A DNA stretch of 64,000 nucleotides from Metabacillus arenae (GTDB lineage: Bacteria; Bacillota; Bacilli; Bacillales; Bacillaceae). Position 1 is the stretch's first letter. Every line of letters begins with the position of its first letter. Of the stretch, positions 43,777 through 53,441 are shown in pieces. The DNA lies in contig NZ_JACXAI010000014.1 of NCBI RefSeq assembly GCF_014773385.1, forward strand, positions 94,027 through 158,026, in the 5' to 3' direction. A program made the translations under genes and the position numbers. The notes under the pieces are model-generated. The model ran no database searches, was not told the origin of the DNA, and saw nothing but the letters and a program-made list of their open reading frames with translations.

Positions 43777-43808
43777 TACGATATTTAGTTCTATTCACTA
43801 TACATTGT

Positions 43809-43945
43809 AAGGGTCACCAAATCCCCTTAAAGATATTTAACAATTTTAATTGATTTGTTCAGTAATTAACAAATGGAGTTCGTTTAACCATTGCAAGCAT
43901 CCTGTTTCTGTTTATAATTATAGACAAATGTTCATTAATGTTCTT
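43809..43945. repeat. TetR upstream region, orphan copy 3 of 3
   Basis: Aligned with 7508-7649 and 10692-10835: it keeps GTCACCAAAT, TTAACAATTTTAATTGATTTGTTC, GTTTAACCATTGCAAGCATCCTG and TTTATAATTATAGACAAATGTTCATTA. No regulator gene remains beside it, and its operator (43857-43870, GTTCAGTAATTAAC) has lost symmetry. Confidence 0.75.
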
Positions 43946-44168
43946 GTCTACTAACAGAGCAGCTATTTTATTAACTAAAATGAAAGCGCTTCCTGTTCAC
44001 GAGGATTTGCAGCAGGGCACTTTGGATATCAATTTGGCGAGTAGAAAGATTGGAACACAGATAACCTGCCAACGACCGTTTCAATTCGACTTCCTAGCCA
44101 AGTGCAAAATTTGTAATCATGCAGAGCTGCATCAAAAAATGGAAAATTACATCAACTTCATATATTTA

Positions 44169-44255
44169 GACATAGTAAAAGCAAGTTTCTGCTAGTAATT
44201 TCTGTTGGCATGCATTTTGCAATGTACTATTAATAGATTGAAAAGTAGTAGGAGG
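44169..44255 (+). repeat. Sigma-54 promoter module, copy B of 3
   Basis: Same block as 37279-37368. It ends with AGTAGTAGGAGG followed by a 10-codon frame (ATG 44258) and by TCTCGGTAGGACATAAAT, an 18-base element also seen at 57114. Confidence 0.85.
44206..44221 (+). promoter_or_regulatory. Sigma-54 promoter P5
   Basis: TGGCATGCATTTTGCA with 12-base GG-GC spacing, about 190 bases before the SDR at 44398. Confidence 0.88.
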
Positions 44256-44397
44256 TAATGAATCCAATCGTATTTCTCGGTAGGACATAAATGTTTATAC
44301 TATCCGAGAATCTAAGAAATGTTCAGAACTTGTTGAGGTTAAAATTGTCTTTGTAAAAGACCGAAAAAGAAGCCATTGGGGAAGGAGTTTAAAAAAT

Positions 44398-45189
44398 ATG
44401 AGATTAAAAGATTTAAAAGATAAGGTAGTAATCATTACTGGATCTGGCAGTGGTATCGGTCAATCATTAGCAAAAGGGTATGCTGAGCAGGGCGCTAAAG
44501 TTGTTATTACCGATGTTTCACTAGAGAAAACTTCAGAAACAAAGGAAATCATTGATAAATGTGGAGGAGCCTCAATCGCTTTAAAGTGTGATGTTACTCA
44601 AGAAAAAGATGTAATGAATATGGTAGAAGAAGTAATCAACAAGTTCAATACGATTGATATTCTAGTTAATAATGCTGGAGTTGAAATTGGAACTAAACCA
44701 ATAATAGAGATGAAACAAGAAGAATGGGATATTTTAATGAATGTTAATTTAAAAGGCGCATTCCTGTGTTCAAAACATGTTGGGAAATTGTTTTCTGAAA
44801 AAAGAGAAGGTGTATTGATTAATATTGGTTCTTTAACTGCTAAAATACCTCGATGGAATCTGGGAGCATACAGCACATCAAAGTCAGGGATAGCACAACT
44901 AACAAGAGTTCTGGCATTAGAAATGGCAGAATATAATGTGCGGGTCAATGCAGTATGTCCTGGTGCAACGAATACTCCAATGTTTGAAGAAACAAGAAGA
45001 AATAATCCTGATTTTACATTCGATCATTTTATTTTAGGAAATTCTAAAACATTTAGAGCGGGTATCCCATTAAGGTGTACAGCTGATCCAGAGGATCAAG
45101 TAAATGCAGCTTTATTTCTTTCATCATCAGTTGCTAAGCATATCACAGGACAACTGTTATTTGTTGACGGAGGAGAGTCGATTATTTAG
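44398..45189 (+). CDS. Short-chain dehydrogenase/reductase (3 of 4)
   Basis: 263 residues. TGSGSGIG loop (residues 14-21), NNAGVE, Ser in NIGSLTA, YSTSK catalytic Tyr/Lys, and a C-terminal GGESII. The central loop between ATNTPM and RAGIPLR is longer than in the other SDRs of the window, which should shape the substrate pocket. AAGGAG lies 9 bases before the ATG. It is the first gene behind sigma-54 promoter P5. Confidence 0.88.
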   Translation: MRLKDLKDKVVIITGSGSGIGQSLAKGYAEQGAKVVITDVSLEKTSETKEIIDKCGGASIALKCDVTQEKDVMNMVEEVINKFNTIDILVNNAGVEIGTKPIIEMKQEEWDILMNVNLKGAFLCSKHVGKLFSEKREGVLINIGSLTAKIPRWNLGAYSTSKSGIAQLTRVLALEMAEYNVRVNAVCPGATNTPMFEETRRNNPDFTFDHFILGNSKTFRAGIPLRCTADPEDQVNAALFLSSSVAKHITGQLLFVDGGESII

Positions 45190-45359
45190 ATAAAGAGTCA
45201 AAATTAACGGCGTTTTGGGCAGCAGAGGCTTCTGCTGGCTAAAAGTCATTTTTATTGCTGTCACTACAGGTGCAAGAAAAAAAGCAGCATGTATCATTTA
45301 AGGGGAAAATTGGAGTAACTGAAACAATTCCCATCAGGGTCAAGGAATCTAATTTTTGT

Positions 45360-45375
45360 TGACATGTGTCTTGCT
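45360..45375 (+). promoter_or_regulatory. Weak sigma-54 promoter candidate P6
   Basis: TGACATGTGTCTTGCT keeps the 12-base spacing and the GC element, but GG is GA at -24. The following AACAAATAGATTATTAAAT resembles the initial transcript of the other modules, so it may be a weakened relative. It is 40 bases before the aldehyde dehydrogenase. Confidence 0.45.
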
Positions 45376-45414
45376 ATAACAAATAGATTATTAAATTGTT
45401 AGAGAGGTGGAAAT

Positions 45415-46914
45415 ATGGAACAGAAAAATCCCATAAAACGTTATCAAATGTACATCGGCGGGGAATTTGTCGATTCATCTGATCAAGCTTATATTGAATC
45501 AATCAATCCTGCTTCAGGAGAGCTTTGGACGTACATACCAAAAGGAGAAAAAGAAGATGTGGACAGAGCCTTTCAAGCTGCACGGCGATGCTACGAATCA
45601 GAGGAATGGAGAGGCTTATCTCCTACTAGACGGGGCAGATTGCTGCGTAAGCTGGCAGAAGCCATAGAAGATAATGCAGAACATCTGGCGAGAATCGAAA
45701 CGCAAGATAATGGCAAGCTGTATCGCGAGATGGTGACTCAGCTAAAGATGATTCCTTCTTGGTATGAATATTATGCTGGTTTAGCAGATAAGGTTGAGGG
45801 AACGGTTATTCCGCTGGACCGACAAAGCGTATTAAATTATACCTTGCGGGAACCTTTAGGTGTCGTAGCCTGCATCACGCCATGGAATTCACCGCTTCTG
45901 CTCGCCACGTGGAAAATGGCTCCTGCATTGGCTGCAGGAAACACTATTGTACTTAAGCCATCGGAATTCACGTCGGCATCCTCTTTGGAATTTGCCGAAA
46001 TATTCCATGAGGTAGGTTTCCCAGCAGGGACTCTTAATGTGGTTACGGGATACGGCCATACGGTAGGGGATCTTATTTCTAAGCATCCACTTGCGGATAA
46101 GGTTGCCTTTACCGGCGGTACCGAAACAGGTCGTAAAGTAGCGATCAATGCCGCTTCTCATTTGGCCGATGTTACATTGGAGTTAGGAGGAAAAAGCCCA
46201 AATATCGTTTTTGCTGATGCGAATCTAGATGCGGCCGAGGCAGGGGTGATTGCTGGAATATTTGCAGCTAGCGGGCAAACGTGTATTGCTGGTTCCCGCT
46301 TATTCGTGGAAAGGTCTATTGCGGATTCGTTTGTAGATAGATTGGTGAAACGTGCAAATGAAATAAGATTAGGAGATCCTATGCAGCCCGATACTCAAAT
46401 GGGACCGGCTGCTACACCTGGCCAATTAAAGAAGATTGAGGATTATGTCAATATTGCTATCAATGAGGGGGCATGTGTATCGGCTGGGGGAAAACGGCCA
46501 AGCCAACCAGAATTGTCAGAAGGATTATATTACCACCCTACGATCTTAACCGGCGTTGATAATTCTATGAGAATTTGTCAGGAAGAAGTCTTTGGTCCAG
46601 TACTATGCGTTATTCCATTTGATAGTGAAGAAGAGGTCGTGAAAATGGCCAATGATACGGAATTTGGACTTGGGGCAGGCATTTGGACAAACGATCTGAA
46701 AAGGAGCCACAGGATGGCACGAGTCATAGAATCCGGAACAGTCTGGATCAATACTTACCGGGCATCAGCTTATAACTCCCCCTTTGGTGGGGTTAAAAAC
46801 AGCGGGCTAGGTCGTGAAAACGGAATTGAGGCAATTTATGACTACATGCAAATGAAGAGTGTTTGGATTGAGCTCTCGGATGAAATCAGTGATCCTTTCA
46901 CTGTTCGTACCTAA
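45415..46914 (+). CDS. NAD(P)-dependent aldehyde dehydrogenase (2 of 2)
   Basis: 499 residues. Catalytic Cys in ASGQTCIAGSR, Glu in TLELGGKSPN, cofactor loop FTGGTETGRKVA, and CITPWNSPLLL. About as related to the copy at 30935 as to other members of the family, so not a recent duplicate. AGAGAGGTGG lies 4-8 bases before the ATG. It would oxidise an aldehyde formed by the Zn-alcohol dehydrogenase or SDRs. Confidence 0.9.
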   Translation: MEQKNPIKRYQMYIGGEFVDSSDQAYIESINPASGELWTYIPKGEKEDVDRAFQAARRCYESEEWRGLSPTRRGRLLRKLAEAIEDNAEHLARIETQDNGKLYREMVTQLKMIPSWYEYYAGLADKVEGTVIPLDRQSVLNYTLREPLGVVACITPWNSPLLLATWKMAPALAAGNTIVLKPSEFTSASSLEFAEIFHEVGFPAGTLNVVTGYGHTVGDLISKHPLADKVAFTGGTETGRKVAINAASHLADVTLELGGKSPNIVFADANLDAAEAGVIAGIFAASGQTCIAGSRLFVERSIADSFVDRLVKRANEIRLGDPMQPDTQMGPAATPGQLKKIEDYVNIAINEGACVSAGGKRPSQPELSEGLYYHPTILTGVDNSMRICQEEVFGPVLCVIPFDSEEEVVKMANDTEFGLGAGIWTNDLKRSHRMARVIESGTVWINTYRASAYNSPFGGVKNSGLGRENGIEAIYDYMQMKSVWIELSDEISDPFTVRT

Positions 46915-46928
46915 CACTCAATTCAAGT

Positions 46929-47018
46929 GAGGGTGATAAAGCTCTACCTATTGAGTTGTCTAACAAAATGTATGAGGTATGGTGGGAAGTAAAAGTCAGG
47001 GGAACGGTTACTAAATAA
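46929..47018 (+). pseudogene. C-terminal fossil of a second hydroxyisobutyrate-type dehydrogenase
   Basis: One frame reads EGDKALPIELSNKMYEVWWE then VKVRGTVTK and stops at 47016-47018. The intact gene at 52245 ends GEGDEDCLNIINMYEEWCNV then KVRGTVSE, so the last 29 codons are clearly related. Nothing upstream remains of the dehydrogenase. In both places an SMP-30 gene lies downstream. Confidence 0.75.
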
Positions 47019-47046
47019 TAAGAACAAGCCGTAACCGTTCTTTATA
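47002..47046 (+). terminator. Terminator-like hairpin over the fossil end
   Basis: GAACGGTTAC and GTAACCGTTC form a perfect 10-bp stem with a 19-base loop, followed by TTTATATAA. Confidence 0.6.
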
Positions 47047-47097
47047 TAATTCAAGATTAGTGACTAAGAAAAAAATTTAATGATTGAGAGGCGAACC

Positions 47098-48069
47098 ATG
47101 AACGTTGAACAGTTAGCAAAATTACAATATAAACAGGTAAACTCCATTTATCCGATTATTGGTGGAGAATGCAACTTACAAACTGTCAATGCCGAACCTT
47201 GGCTGAAAGTATCTGATGAAGGTATTACGTTAGAAGGATTGTGTTTTGACCGTCAGGGTAATTTGTATTTTGTTGATTGTTCCGGTGATAATGTATGCCG
47301 GGGCAGCTTTCCTGATCGAGAAATAAAGATTATCTACCATTCACCGGGTTTACACCCGGCTGCAGTGAAAATCCATAAAGATGGCAGACTTTTTGTCTGT
47401 GCAGTGGGTGACCTTAAAAGTACAGGTTGTATTTTAGCCATGCAACCAGACGGATCAGATGTAGAAGAAATTGTACCCCCAAGTGCGGGGTATTGTGTTA
47501 ACGACATGGTATTTGACCAAAAAGGCGGATTTTACTTTACCGATTTTAAAGGGATCCCCACCAACACTATAGGTGGTGTTTATTATGTATCTCCGGACTT
47601 CGGTACAATCCTGCCTGTTTTACAAAACATGGCTGCTCCGAATGGAGTTGCCTTAAGCAAGAATCAAAAATACCTTTGGGTTACGGAATTTAATGCAAAT
47701 CGGCTGCATCATATTAATTTGTTAGAGGACGGCATTCAGATTGCTCCATATGGCGCCTTTATTCCGTATACTTTTACTGGTTATCGTGGACCCGACTCTT
47801 GCTGTATTGATAGTAACGACAACCTCTACGTTGCAATGGCTAGACAAGGCAGAGTCCTTATTTTCAATAAAACCGGCTTTCCAATCGGGCAAGTCCTTAT
47901 CCCGGGGCGTGATAAAGGGAATATGGTAAATACAACTCATCCGGCTTTTATCCCTGGTACAGATCAACTCATTATTTGTACAAATGATGGCACTAATGGA
48001 GGTGGTGCATGGGTTTACATTGCACGAGGGTTTACAACAGGACATTTAGGATATCAATTTAGCGAGTAG
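47098..48069 (+). CDS. SMP-30/gluconolactonase-like protein (1 of 2)
   Basis: 323 residues from ATG 47098 (GAGAGGCG 6 bases upstream, the same site as in the paralogue; ATG 47080 precedes it). Six-bladed beta-propeller pattern of the SMP-30/gluconolaconase/LRE family: [25 protein letters not shown] (metal-ligand Glu), [55 protein letters not shown] (Asn ligand) and [17 protein letters not shown] (Asp ligand). It should be a metal-dependent lactonase in the cytosol (no signal). It is followed by a DctPQM-type TRAP system and has a paralogue at 54738. Confidence 0.87.
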   Translation: MNVEQLAKLQYKQVNSIYPIIGGECNLQTVNAEPWLKVSDEGITLEGLCFDRQGNLYFVDCSGDNVCRGSFPDREIKIIYHSPGLHPAAVKIHKDGRLFVCAVGDLKSTGCILAMQPDGSDVEEIVPPSAGYCVNDMVFDQKGGFYFTDFKGIPTNTIGGVYYVSPDFGTILPVLQNMAAPNGVALSKNQKYLWVTEFNANRLHHINLLEDGIQIAPYGAFIPYTFTGYRGPDSCCIDSNDNLYVAMARQGRVLIFNKTGFPIGQVLIPGRDKGNMVNTTHPAFIPGTDQLIICTNDGTNGGGAWVYIARGFTTGHLGYQFSE

Positions 48070-48490
48070 GATAATTAGGAATATCGTTTCGAAGACAAAC
48101 CTTAATCTTTGAAATCAAAATTTAGTCTTTTATACAAATTTACGACCCTAACAAAAACAAATTCAATTCTAGTAATACGTTGTTTTGTATTCTGATTACG
48201 GACAATAACCTGAATGAAGTTATCATTTGCATTACGATTACATGTAGCGGATAAATGAAAGCGGATACAGTTGTTTTGAGAATTAATTTGGTTTTGACAA
48301 GTAACATGGCAAAGGAATTCAACGAATCAGGTGAATTTGATTTTGCTACTTCTATCAATATACAGCTTAAACGATCCTTCTCATAATAAATAAATTCTTG
48401 TCAGACTTAAAATATGAACAAGTTTATAGCGGTAATCTTAATAATTGTAATAAGGGTAATATTTTATAACACTAACAAGGGAGGCCAAGC

Positions 48491-48973
48491 ATGCAGAAAG
48501 TATTTTCTATAACGAACTGGATGATAAAAATAACAAAGTGGACAGGTTTACTTACAATTACCCTGATGATGTTTTTTATTGCCGCCGGTGTAATATTGAG
48601 ACAACTGGGAAGCCCGTTGTTGGGTAATATTGAAATTGTTCGGCTCATGATGGTTATTATTATAACCTGCAGCCTTTCCTATTGTGAATCCCAAAGAGCC
48701 CATATAGCGGTAGAACTTTTTGTCGAAAAATTCCCTAAAAAAGTACAAAAGATCATTATGTTCATGTCAAATTTAATGTCACTATTTGTCATCATGACTA
48801 TCGCAATAGTGTACTATAATGTTGCATTTAGCAGTGCAATAAATAGTGGTAGAACAACAGACTCATATGGGATACCTTTCTATCCTTTTGAGGTAATCGT
48901 TGCCGTCGGGTTTACTGCATGGTTTGTACAAATAGTAGTCATGATGTTTACAAATAATAGAAATGAGGTGTGA
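48491..48973 (+). CDS. TRAP transporter small permease (DctQ)
   Basis: 160 residues with four membrane helices. The DctQ pattern is visible: GLLTITLMMFFIAAGVILRQLGSPLLGNIEIVRLMMVIIITCSLSYCESQRAHIAVELFVEKFP. It associates with the large permease at 48976, whose start is immediately after its stop. GGGAGG lies 6 bases before the ATG. The 48070-48490 gap holds no gene that I can support. Confidence 0.9.
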   Translation: MQKVFSITNWMIKITKWTGLLTITLMMFFIAAGVILRQLGSPLLGNIEIVRLMMVIIITCSLSYCESQRAHIAVELFVEKFPKKVQKIIMFMSNLMSLFVIMTIAIVYYNVAFSSAINSGRTTDSYGIPFYPFEVIVAVGFTAWFVQIVVMMFTNNRNEV

Positions 48974-48975
48974 AC

Positions 48976-50277
48976 ATGTCTGTTGAGATGATTGGATTTC
49001 TAGCACTTATCTTAGTGTTAATTCTTATATTTCTAAGGGTTCCAGTTACAATATCCATGTTGTTAGTATCTTTTTTAGGTATTTATTTTCTAAGAGGGTT
49101 CGCACCATTGAATACAGCAATACACACGATTATCTGGAACCAAAGTTTTAGTTATCTGTTAACTACTATTCCGATGTTTATTTTAATGGGCGAGTTTATT
49201 TATATGTCAGGAATTAGTCAAGAAATATTCAACATGTTTAGAAAGTGGTTCGGGAGGTTAAAAGGCGGTCTCGGAATTTCTACGGTAGGAGCTTCTGCCA
49301 TGTTTGCTGCGGCATCGGGTTCCAGTGTAGCCACAACAGGAACAATTGGAGTTATGGCGTTAAAAGAAATGCAAAAATATGGTTACAGTAATAGTTTGGC
49401 TAGCGGAACGATTGCTGCTGGTGGAACACTTGGGATATTAATTCCTCCAAGTACATCGTTTATCATTTATGGCATGTTAACAGAACAATCTATCGGCAGG
49501 CTGTTAATAGCTGGTATCGTTCCTGGAATCCTTTTAACAATATTCTTTATGTTAACCGTTTATCTATCAATAATGCTACAACCTAATCTAGCAGCTGAAG
49601 GTGAAAGGGTACCTTTGAAAGAAAAATTCAAATCTCTTAGTAAAGTAATATGGATAATGATTGTCTTTTTGGTAGTAATTGGTGGGATGTATATGGGCTG
49701 GTTTAGTCCAACAGAAGCTGCAGGAGTCGGTGCTGTAAGTACATTCTTAATCGCATTGTTTAGAAGAAAAATGACAAGGGACTTATTTATAGCTTCTGTT
49801 AGCAGAACATTGAGTACAACAGGCTTTATTTTTGCGATTATACTTGGCTCATTTCTATTAAATTATCTACTAACTATCACCAGAGTTCCTATTTTAATAG
49901 CCGATTTTTTAACTTCATCAAGTTTAAGTCCTCTAATGATTCTTATACTTATCATACTTATGTATATCATACTCGGTGCATTAATGGATGCGTTAGCTAT
50001 GATTGTAGTTACGATTCCAATTGTAATTCCAGTTATACAGGCTTTAGGCTACGACCTGGTCTGGTTTGGTGTAATCATTGTTTTGGTTATTGAACTTGCG
50101 TTAATCACTCCTCCGATAGGTATGAATATTTTTGTCTTAAAAGGGATAGCACCAGATTTAAAAATAGGAGAAATATTTCTGGGGGCATCAAGATTTATCA
50201 TTGCCATAGTAGTCCTAATTACTATTTTGATTATCTTCCCGGAACTCGCCCTTTTTCTTCCAGATAGAGTAGGTTAA
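48976..50277 (+). CDS. TRAP transporter large permease (DctM)
   Basis: 433 residues, about 12 membrane helices. DctM features: LTTIPMFILMGEFIYMSGISQEIFNMFRKWFGRLKGGLGISTVGASAMFAAASGSSVATTGTIG, AAGGTLGILIPPSTSFIIYG, FSPTEAAGVGAVSTFLIALF, and ITPPIGMNIFVLKGIAPD. The ATG at 48976 has GAGGTGTG upstream, inside the end of dctQ; translational coupling is likely. Partner binding protein is at 50471. Confidence 0.93.
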   Translation: MSVEMIGFLALILVLILIFLRVPVTISMLLVSFLGIYFLRGFAPLNTAIHTIIWNQSFSYLLTTIPMFILMGEFIYMSGISQEIFNMFRKWFGRLKGGLGISTVGASAMFAAASGSSVATTGTIGVMALKEMQKYGYSNSLASGTIAAGGTLGILIPPSTSFIIYGMLTEQSIGRLLIAGIVPGILLTIFFMLTVYLSIMLQPNLAAEGERVPLKEKFKSLSKVIWIMIVFLVVIGGMYMGWFSPTEAAGVGAVSTFLIALFRRKMTRDLFIASVSRTLSTTGFIFAIILGSFLLNYLLTITRVPILIADFLTSSSLSPLMILILIILMYIILGALMDALAMIVVTIPIVIPVIQALGYDLVWFGVIIVLVIELALITPPIGMNIFVLKGIAPDLKIGEIFLGASRFIIAIVVLITILIIFPELALFLPDRVG

Positions 50278-50470
50278 AGCAGTATATGTAAATAGAAGTG
50301 GTTACCTTACAAGGTTATTGTTTTAAAGGTTTAAATACTTTAAACAAAGTGGAGGGGAAGAAGGTAAGGAGGTCATGTGGAGGAGTTTAGCAATTATAGA
50401 GAAAAAATAAACGTCTCTAATTTTATATCTGAAAATTTCAAATTTTCTTTATTTACTGGGGGTATTGTGA

Positions 50471-51559
50471 ATGAAATTGCTAAGAAGAATTCTTTTTGTA
50501 AGTTCTATAAGCTTATTGTTTATTCTGGGTGCTTGCGGAACGGACACTGCTACGACGGGTCAAGATAGATCGAATAACGATGATAAACCAATTACACTAC
50601 TACTTAATAACACAGCTCCAGCTACTCATCATATAACTGTCAATGGATTTGAACCATGGTCAAAGTTGGTAGAAGAAAAGACAAATGGAAGAATGAAGGT
50701 CGAAGTATATTCTGGAGCCTCAATTGGTGGGAATCTCAGTGTATATGAGGATGTTAAAGGCGGTGTATATGACATTGGAGTAACAGGATCAGATTATGCC
50801 TATGACACAGAGTTGTTTCCTTGGACAATAAGTGAGCTGCCTTTTGTATTTACCGATCCAGTACAAACCCAAAGAATTGTTTCGAAAGTGGTTGAAAAAT
50901 TTGGTATAGAAGAACTCAATCAACATGTAAAATATTTGAGTCATGCTCCACGGGATCCGTATATAGTAGTAAGTACAAAGCCCGTCAACTCAATAGAGGA
51001 TGTCCAAGGTATGAATATCGCTGTATCTGGACGTTTACCAGCTAGAATACTTGAGAAGTGGGGGGCAACACCGGTATTTTTTGAATCAAATGAAATATAT
51101 GAAGCGTTACAACGTAAGACAGCTGATGCAGTTATTTTTAGTGGAGTTTCTGCAGGAAAAAGCGGACAAAAATACAATGAAGTCGCTCCATACTTCGTAC
51201 AAAATTTGGCTATTACGAACGGCACCCTACCTCTGATAATGAACAAAGAAAAATATGAGAGTCTTCCGGAAGATTTGAAAGAAATCTTTGATAACGAACT
51301 GGCACCTGCTCTCGGGGAAATGATAGCAAAGTCCTATGCTGATTTATCGAAAACGTATTCAGAAGAAATGGGACCAGAGGATGTTACTATTACAAGGTTG
51401 CCAGAACAAGAGCTTGAGGATTTTACTAAACATGGTTTTGTGGCATGGAATGAATGGGTTAAAATGGCAAATGAGAGAGGTTATCCTGGAGAAGAAATGG
51501 TAGATTATTTAATTGAATTACTTGAAGAAGAGGGTGTGAATGTGGAATTTATTAAATAA
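50471..51559 (+). CDS. DctP-type TRAP solute-binding lipoprotein
   Basis: 362 residues. Lipoprotein signal at 1-21 with lipobox LGAC (Cys22). DctP/YiaO family pattern: PATHHITVNGFEPWSKLVEEKTNGRMKVEVYSGASIGG, ELPFVF, the conserved Arg-like region SHAPRDPYIVVSTKPVNSIEDVQGMNIAVSGRLPARILEKWGATPV with substrate-contact wording, and FSGVSAGKSGQKYNEVAPYF. It delivers a carboxylate-like substrate to the DctQM pair. GGGGGTATTGTGA precedes the ATG. The 193-base gap before it holds only a fragmentary reading frame. Confidence 0.93.
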   Translation: MKLLRRILFVSSISLLFILGACGTDTATTGQDRSNNDDKPITLLLNNTAPATHHITVNGFEPWSKLVEEKTNGRMKVEVYSGASIGGNLSVYEDVKGGVYDIGVTGSDYAYDTELFPWTISELPFVFTDPVQTQRIVSKVVEKFGIEELNQHVKYLSHAPRDPYIVVSTKPVNSIEDVQGMNIAVSGRLPARILEKWGATPVFFESNEIYEALQRKTADAVIFSGVSAGKSGQKYNEVAPYFVQNLAITNGTLPLIMNKEKYESLPEDLKEIFDNELAPALGEMIAKSYADLSKTYSEEMGPEDVTITRLPEQELEDFTKHGFVAWNEWVKMANERGYPGEEMVDYLIELLEEEGVNVEFIK

Positions 51560-51729
51560 TATGAGAGATTTGTTCCTAATACTATCGCACTGAAAGACAA
51601 AGAGATGGCTACCCTTCCCATTATTTATTAACTTCATCTTTCCTTCGCACGCCTGACTTATAAACTACTAACGAAGATGATTAAGTGCAGAATACCTATT
51701 ATAAAAATGAGAGAGGAGAATAATGAAAT

Positions 51730-52092
51730 ATGAAGATTATAAAAGGGAATGAAGTGAAGTTGGATCATTCGAATACGAATTTTTTTACAGGAGATGTTAT
51801 GCGTGGGCCTTTGTTGTCTGTTGGTGACAGCAAAGACTTTGTAATGGGGGTTGTTAACTTTTCAAAGGGTGTGCGAAATAAATTTCACACTCACAGTAGC
51901 GAGCAGATACTCATCATAACTGATGGGGAAGGCATTGTTGCTACGGAGAATGAGGAATGGAAAGTGAGTAGAGGAGACATAGTCTGTATTCCATCGGAAC
52001 TAAAGCATTGGCATGGTGCAAGCAATGAATCAAATTTTTCCCACATTGCCATAGTTTACGCGGAAGCTACCACTACCCAGGTGGAGGATTAA
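51730..52092 (+). CDS. Single-domain cupin (third cupin)
   Basis: 120 residues. One cupin barrel with ligand set His53, His55, Gln59 (FHTHSSEQ) and His93 (KHWHG), the same H-x-H-x3-Q...H arrangement as the other cupins here. It is clearly more diverged from them than they are from each other. Start ATG 51730 with AGAGGAG about 10 bases upstream. It lies between the TRAP binding protein and the dehydrogenase at 52245. Function unknown. Confidence 0.82.
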   Translation: MKIIKGNEVKLDHSNTNFFTGDVMRGPLLSVGDSKDFVMGVVNFSKGVRNKFHTHSSEQILIITDGEGIVATENEEWKVSRGDIVCIPSELKHWHGASNESNFSHIAIVYAEATTTQVED

Positions 52093-52244
52093 TGCTCTCT
52101 TAATTAAATATTTAGGAGTTACACCATATAATCTCATAAAATACTATAAATAGAGACTTGACAGCAGCTTTATTTATTCAACTCTATTGAACAAAAATAA
52201 AAATTGTGGTGTTTCAAACCACAATAAGATTTGGAGGAGATTGT

Positions 52245-53207
52245 TTGAAAAATGCTGTAATTGGTTTTTTGGGTCTGGGCTCTATGGGGTTACCAATGTG
52301 CTGCAGTTTATCAAAAAATGGCTATTCCCTTGTCTTGCCTGCTTATCGAAAGGAAATAGATGCAAGTACTGGTTTTTCTCCAATTGCACCAGATTATGAG
52401 AAGAAATTAGCTGTCCTTAATGATTTATTAGAAACTGGGGCAAAAGGCGCATCTTCTTTAGAAGAACTAGTTGAAATGAGCGATATAATAATAATTAGTA
52501 TGCCAACTTCAAAACAGGTAGAGGAGTTAGTATTAGCACCTAATGGGATTTTAAACAACTCTCGGAAGGATACTATTGTCATTGATATGACTACGGCTGA
52601 TCCTAACAGTACTAAAAAATTAAGCCAAATGCTGGGAGAAAAAAGCATTGAAATGATTGATGCTCCAGTAAGTGGAGGAACAATCGGTGCGATCAACCAA
52701 ACCTTATCCATTATGGCCGGTGGTAATGAAGAAATATTCGAAAAATGCCGCCCTATTTTAGAAGTGATAGGGGGAAAGATTATTCATATTGGGCCGATTG
52801 GTTCTGGACATACAATTAAACTAGTAAATAATTTTTTGTCTGGAGTTGGTACGGTTGCTGTAGCTGAGGCAATAATGGTTACAACGAAGGCGGGGATTTC
52901 TCCTCAAAAAGCTATTGAGGTGCTCCGAGATAGCGGGGGGAGAAATGATGCTACAATGAACAAGTTTCCTAATTATGTCTTACCAAATAAGGAGTTTAAT
53001 TTCACATTGAACTTAATGACTAAAGACCTTGGATTATATAACCAAATTGCTAAGGGATTAAAAATTCCTGCTTTTATTTCAAATACCGTCTATCAGTTGT
53101 GGAACATTCCAGTTGCTAAGGGTGAAGGCGATGAAGATTGTCTAAATATTATTAATATGTATGAAGAGTGGTGCAATGTTAAAGTTAGGGGAACGGTTTC
53201 TGAATAA
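52245..53207 (+). CDS. 3-hydroxyisobutyrate dehydrogenase-family oxidoreductase
   Basis: 320 residues from TTG 52245 (GGAGGAG 7 bases upstream; the longer reading from 52206 adds 13 residues with no site). Beta-hydroxyacid dehydrogenase family: NAD(P) loop GFLGLGSMGLPM, substrate loop DAPVSGGTIGA, and catalytic Lys in GSGHTIKLVNN. It oxidises a 3-hydroxy acid to the semialdehyde. An insertion of about 25 residues (RKEIDASTGFSPIAPDYEKKLAVLND) after the first helix is not typical. The end of a second copy lies at 46929. Confidence 0.88.
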   Translation: MKNAVIGFLGLGSMGLPMCCSLSKNGYSLVLPAYRKEIDASTGFSPIAPDYEKKLAVLNDLLETGAKGASSLEELVEMSDIIIISMPTSKQVEELVLAPNGILNNSRKDTIVIDMTTADPNSTKKLSQMLGEKSIEMIDAPVSGGTIGAINQTLSIMAGGNEEIFEKCRPILEVIGGKIIHIGPIGSGHTIKLVNNFLSGVGTVAVAEAIMVTTKAGISPQKAIEVLRDSGGRNDATMNKFPNYVLPNKEFNFTLNLMTKDLGLYNQIAKGLKIPAFISNTVYQLWNIPVAKGEGDEDCLNIINMYEEWCNVKVRGTVSE

Positions 53208-53441
53208 CTAGATCAAGCCCAAACAGCTGCAAGTCCCTTAAAGCATTCAATTTTCAATCGTGAACCACTATAGATAATAACAGTTTTACAATTTTATATT
53301 GTTTCATTTTCGAATTGTTTCACATCCGTACCCTAACAGATGCTTAAGACGCAGAAACTTCCTTCTTACCAAGGTGCAGCTTAAGCGAGGTACATATTTA
53401 AAGTATTAATTCTAATAAAACATATTTGTGGAGGTTATTTA

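Noticed and set aside
43938..44195. 85-codon frame starting in the TetR-region copy 3
   Set aside because: The start lies inside a regulatory repeat and the end runs into promoter module B. The middle (ALPVHEDLQQGTLDINLASRKIG) has a protein-like look, possibly a fragment of something lost, but I could not name it.
48140..48358. 72-codon minus-strand frame in the gap before dctQ
   Set aside because: Opposite to all neighbours, hydrophobic by AT-richness only, with no start signal.
50377..50568. 63-codon frame before the DctP-type protein
   Set aside because: It overlaps the clear lipoprotein signal peptide in another frame and has no domain pattern.
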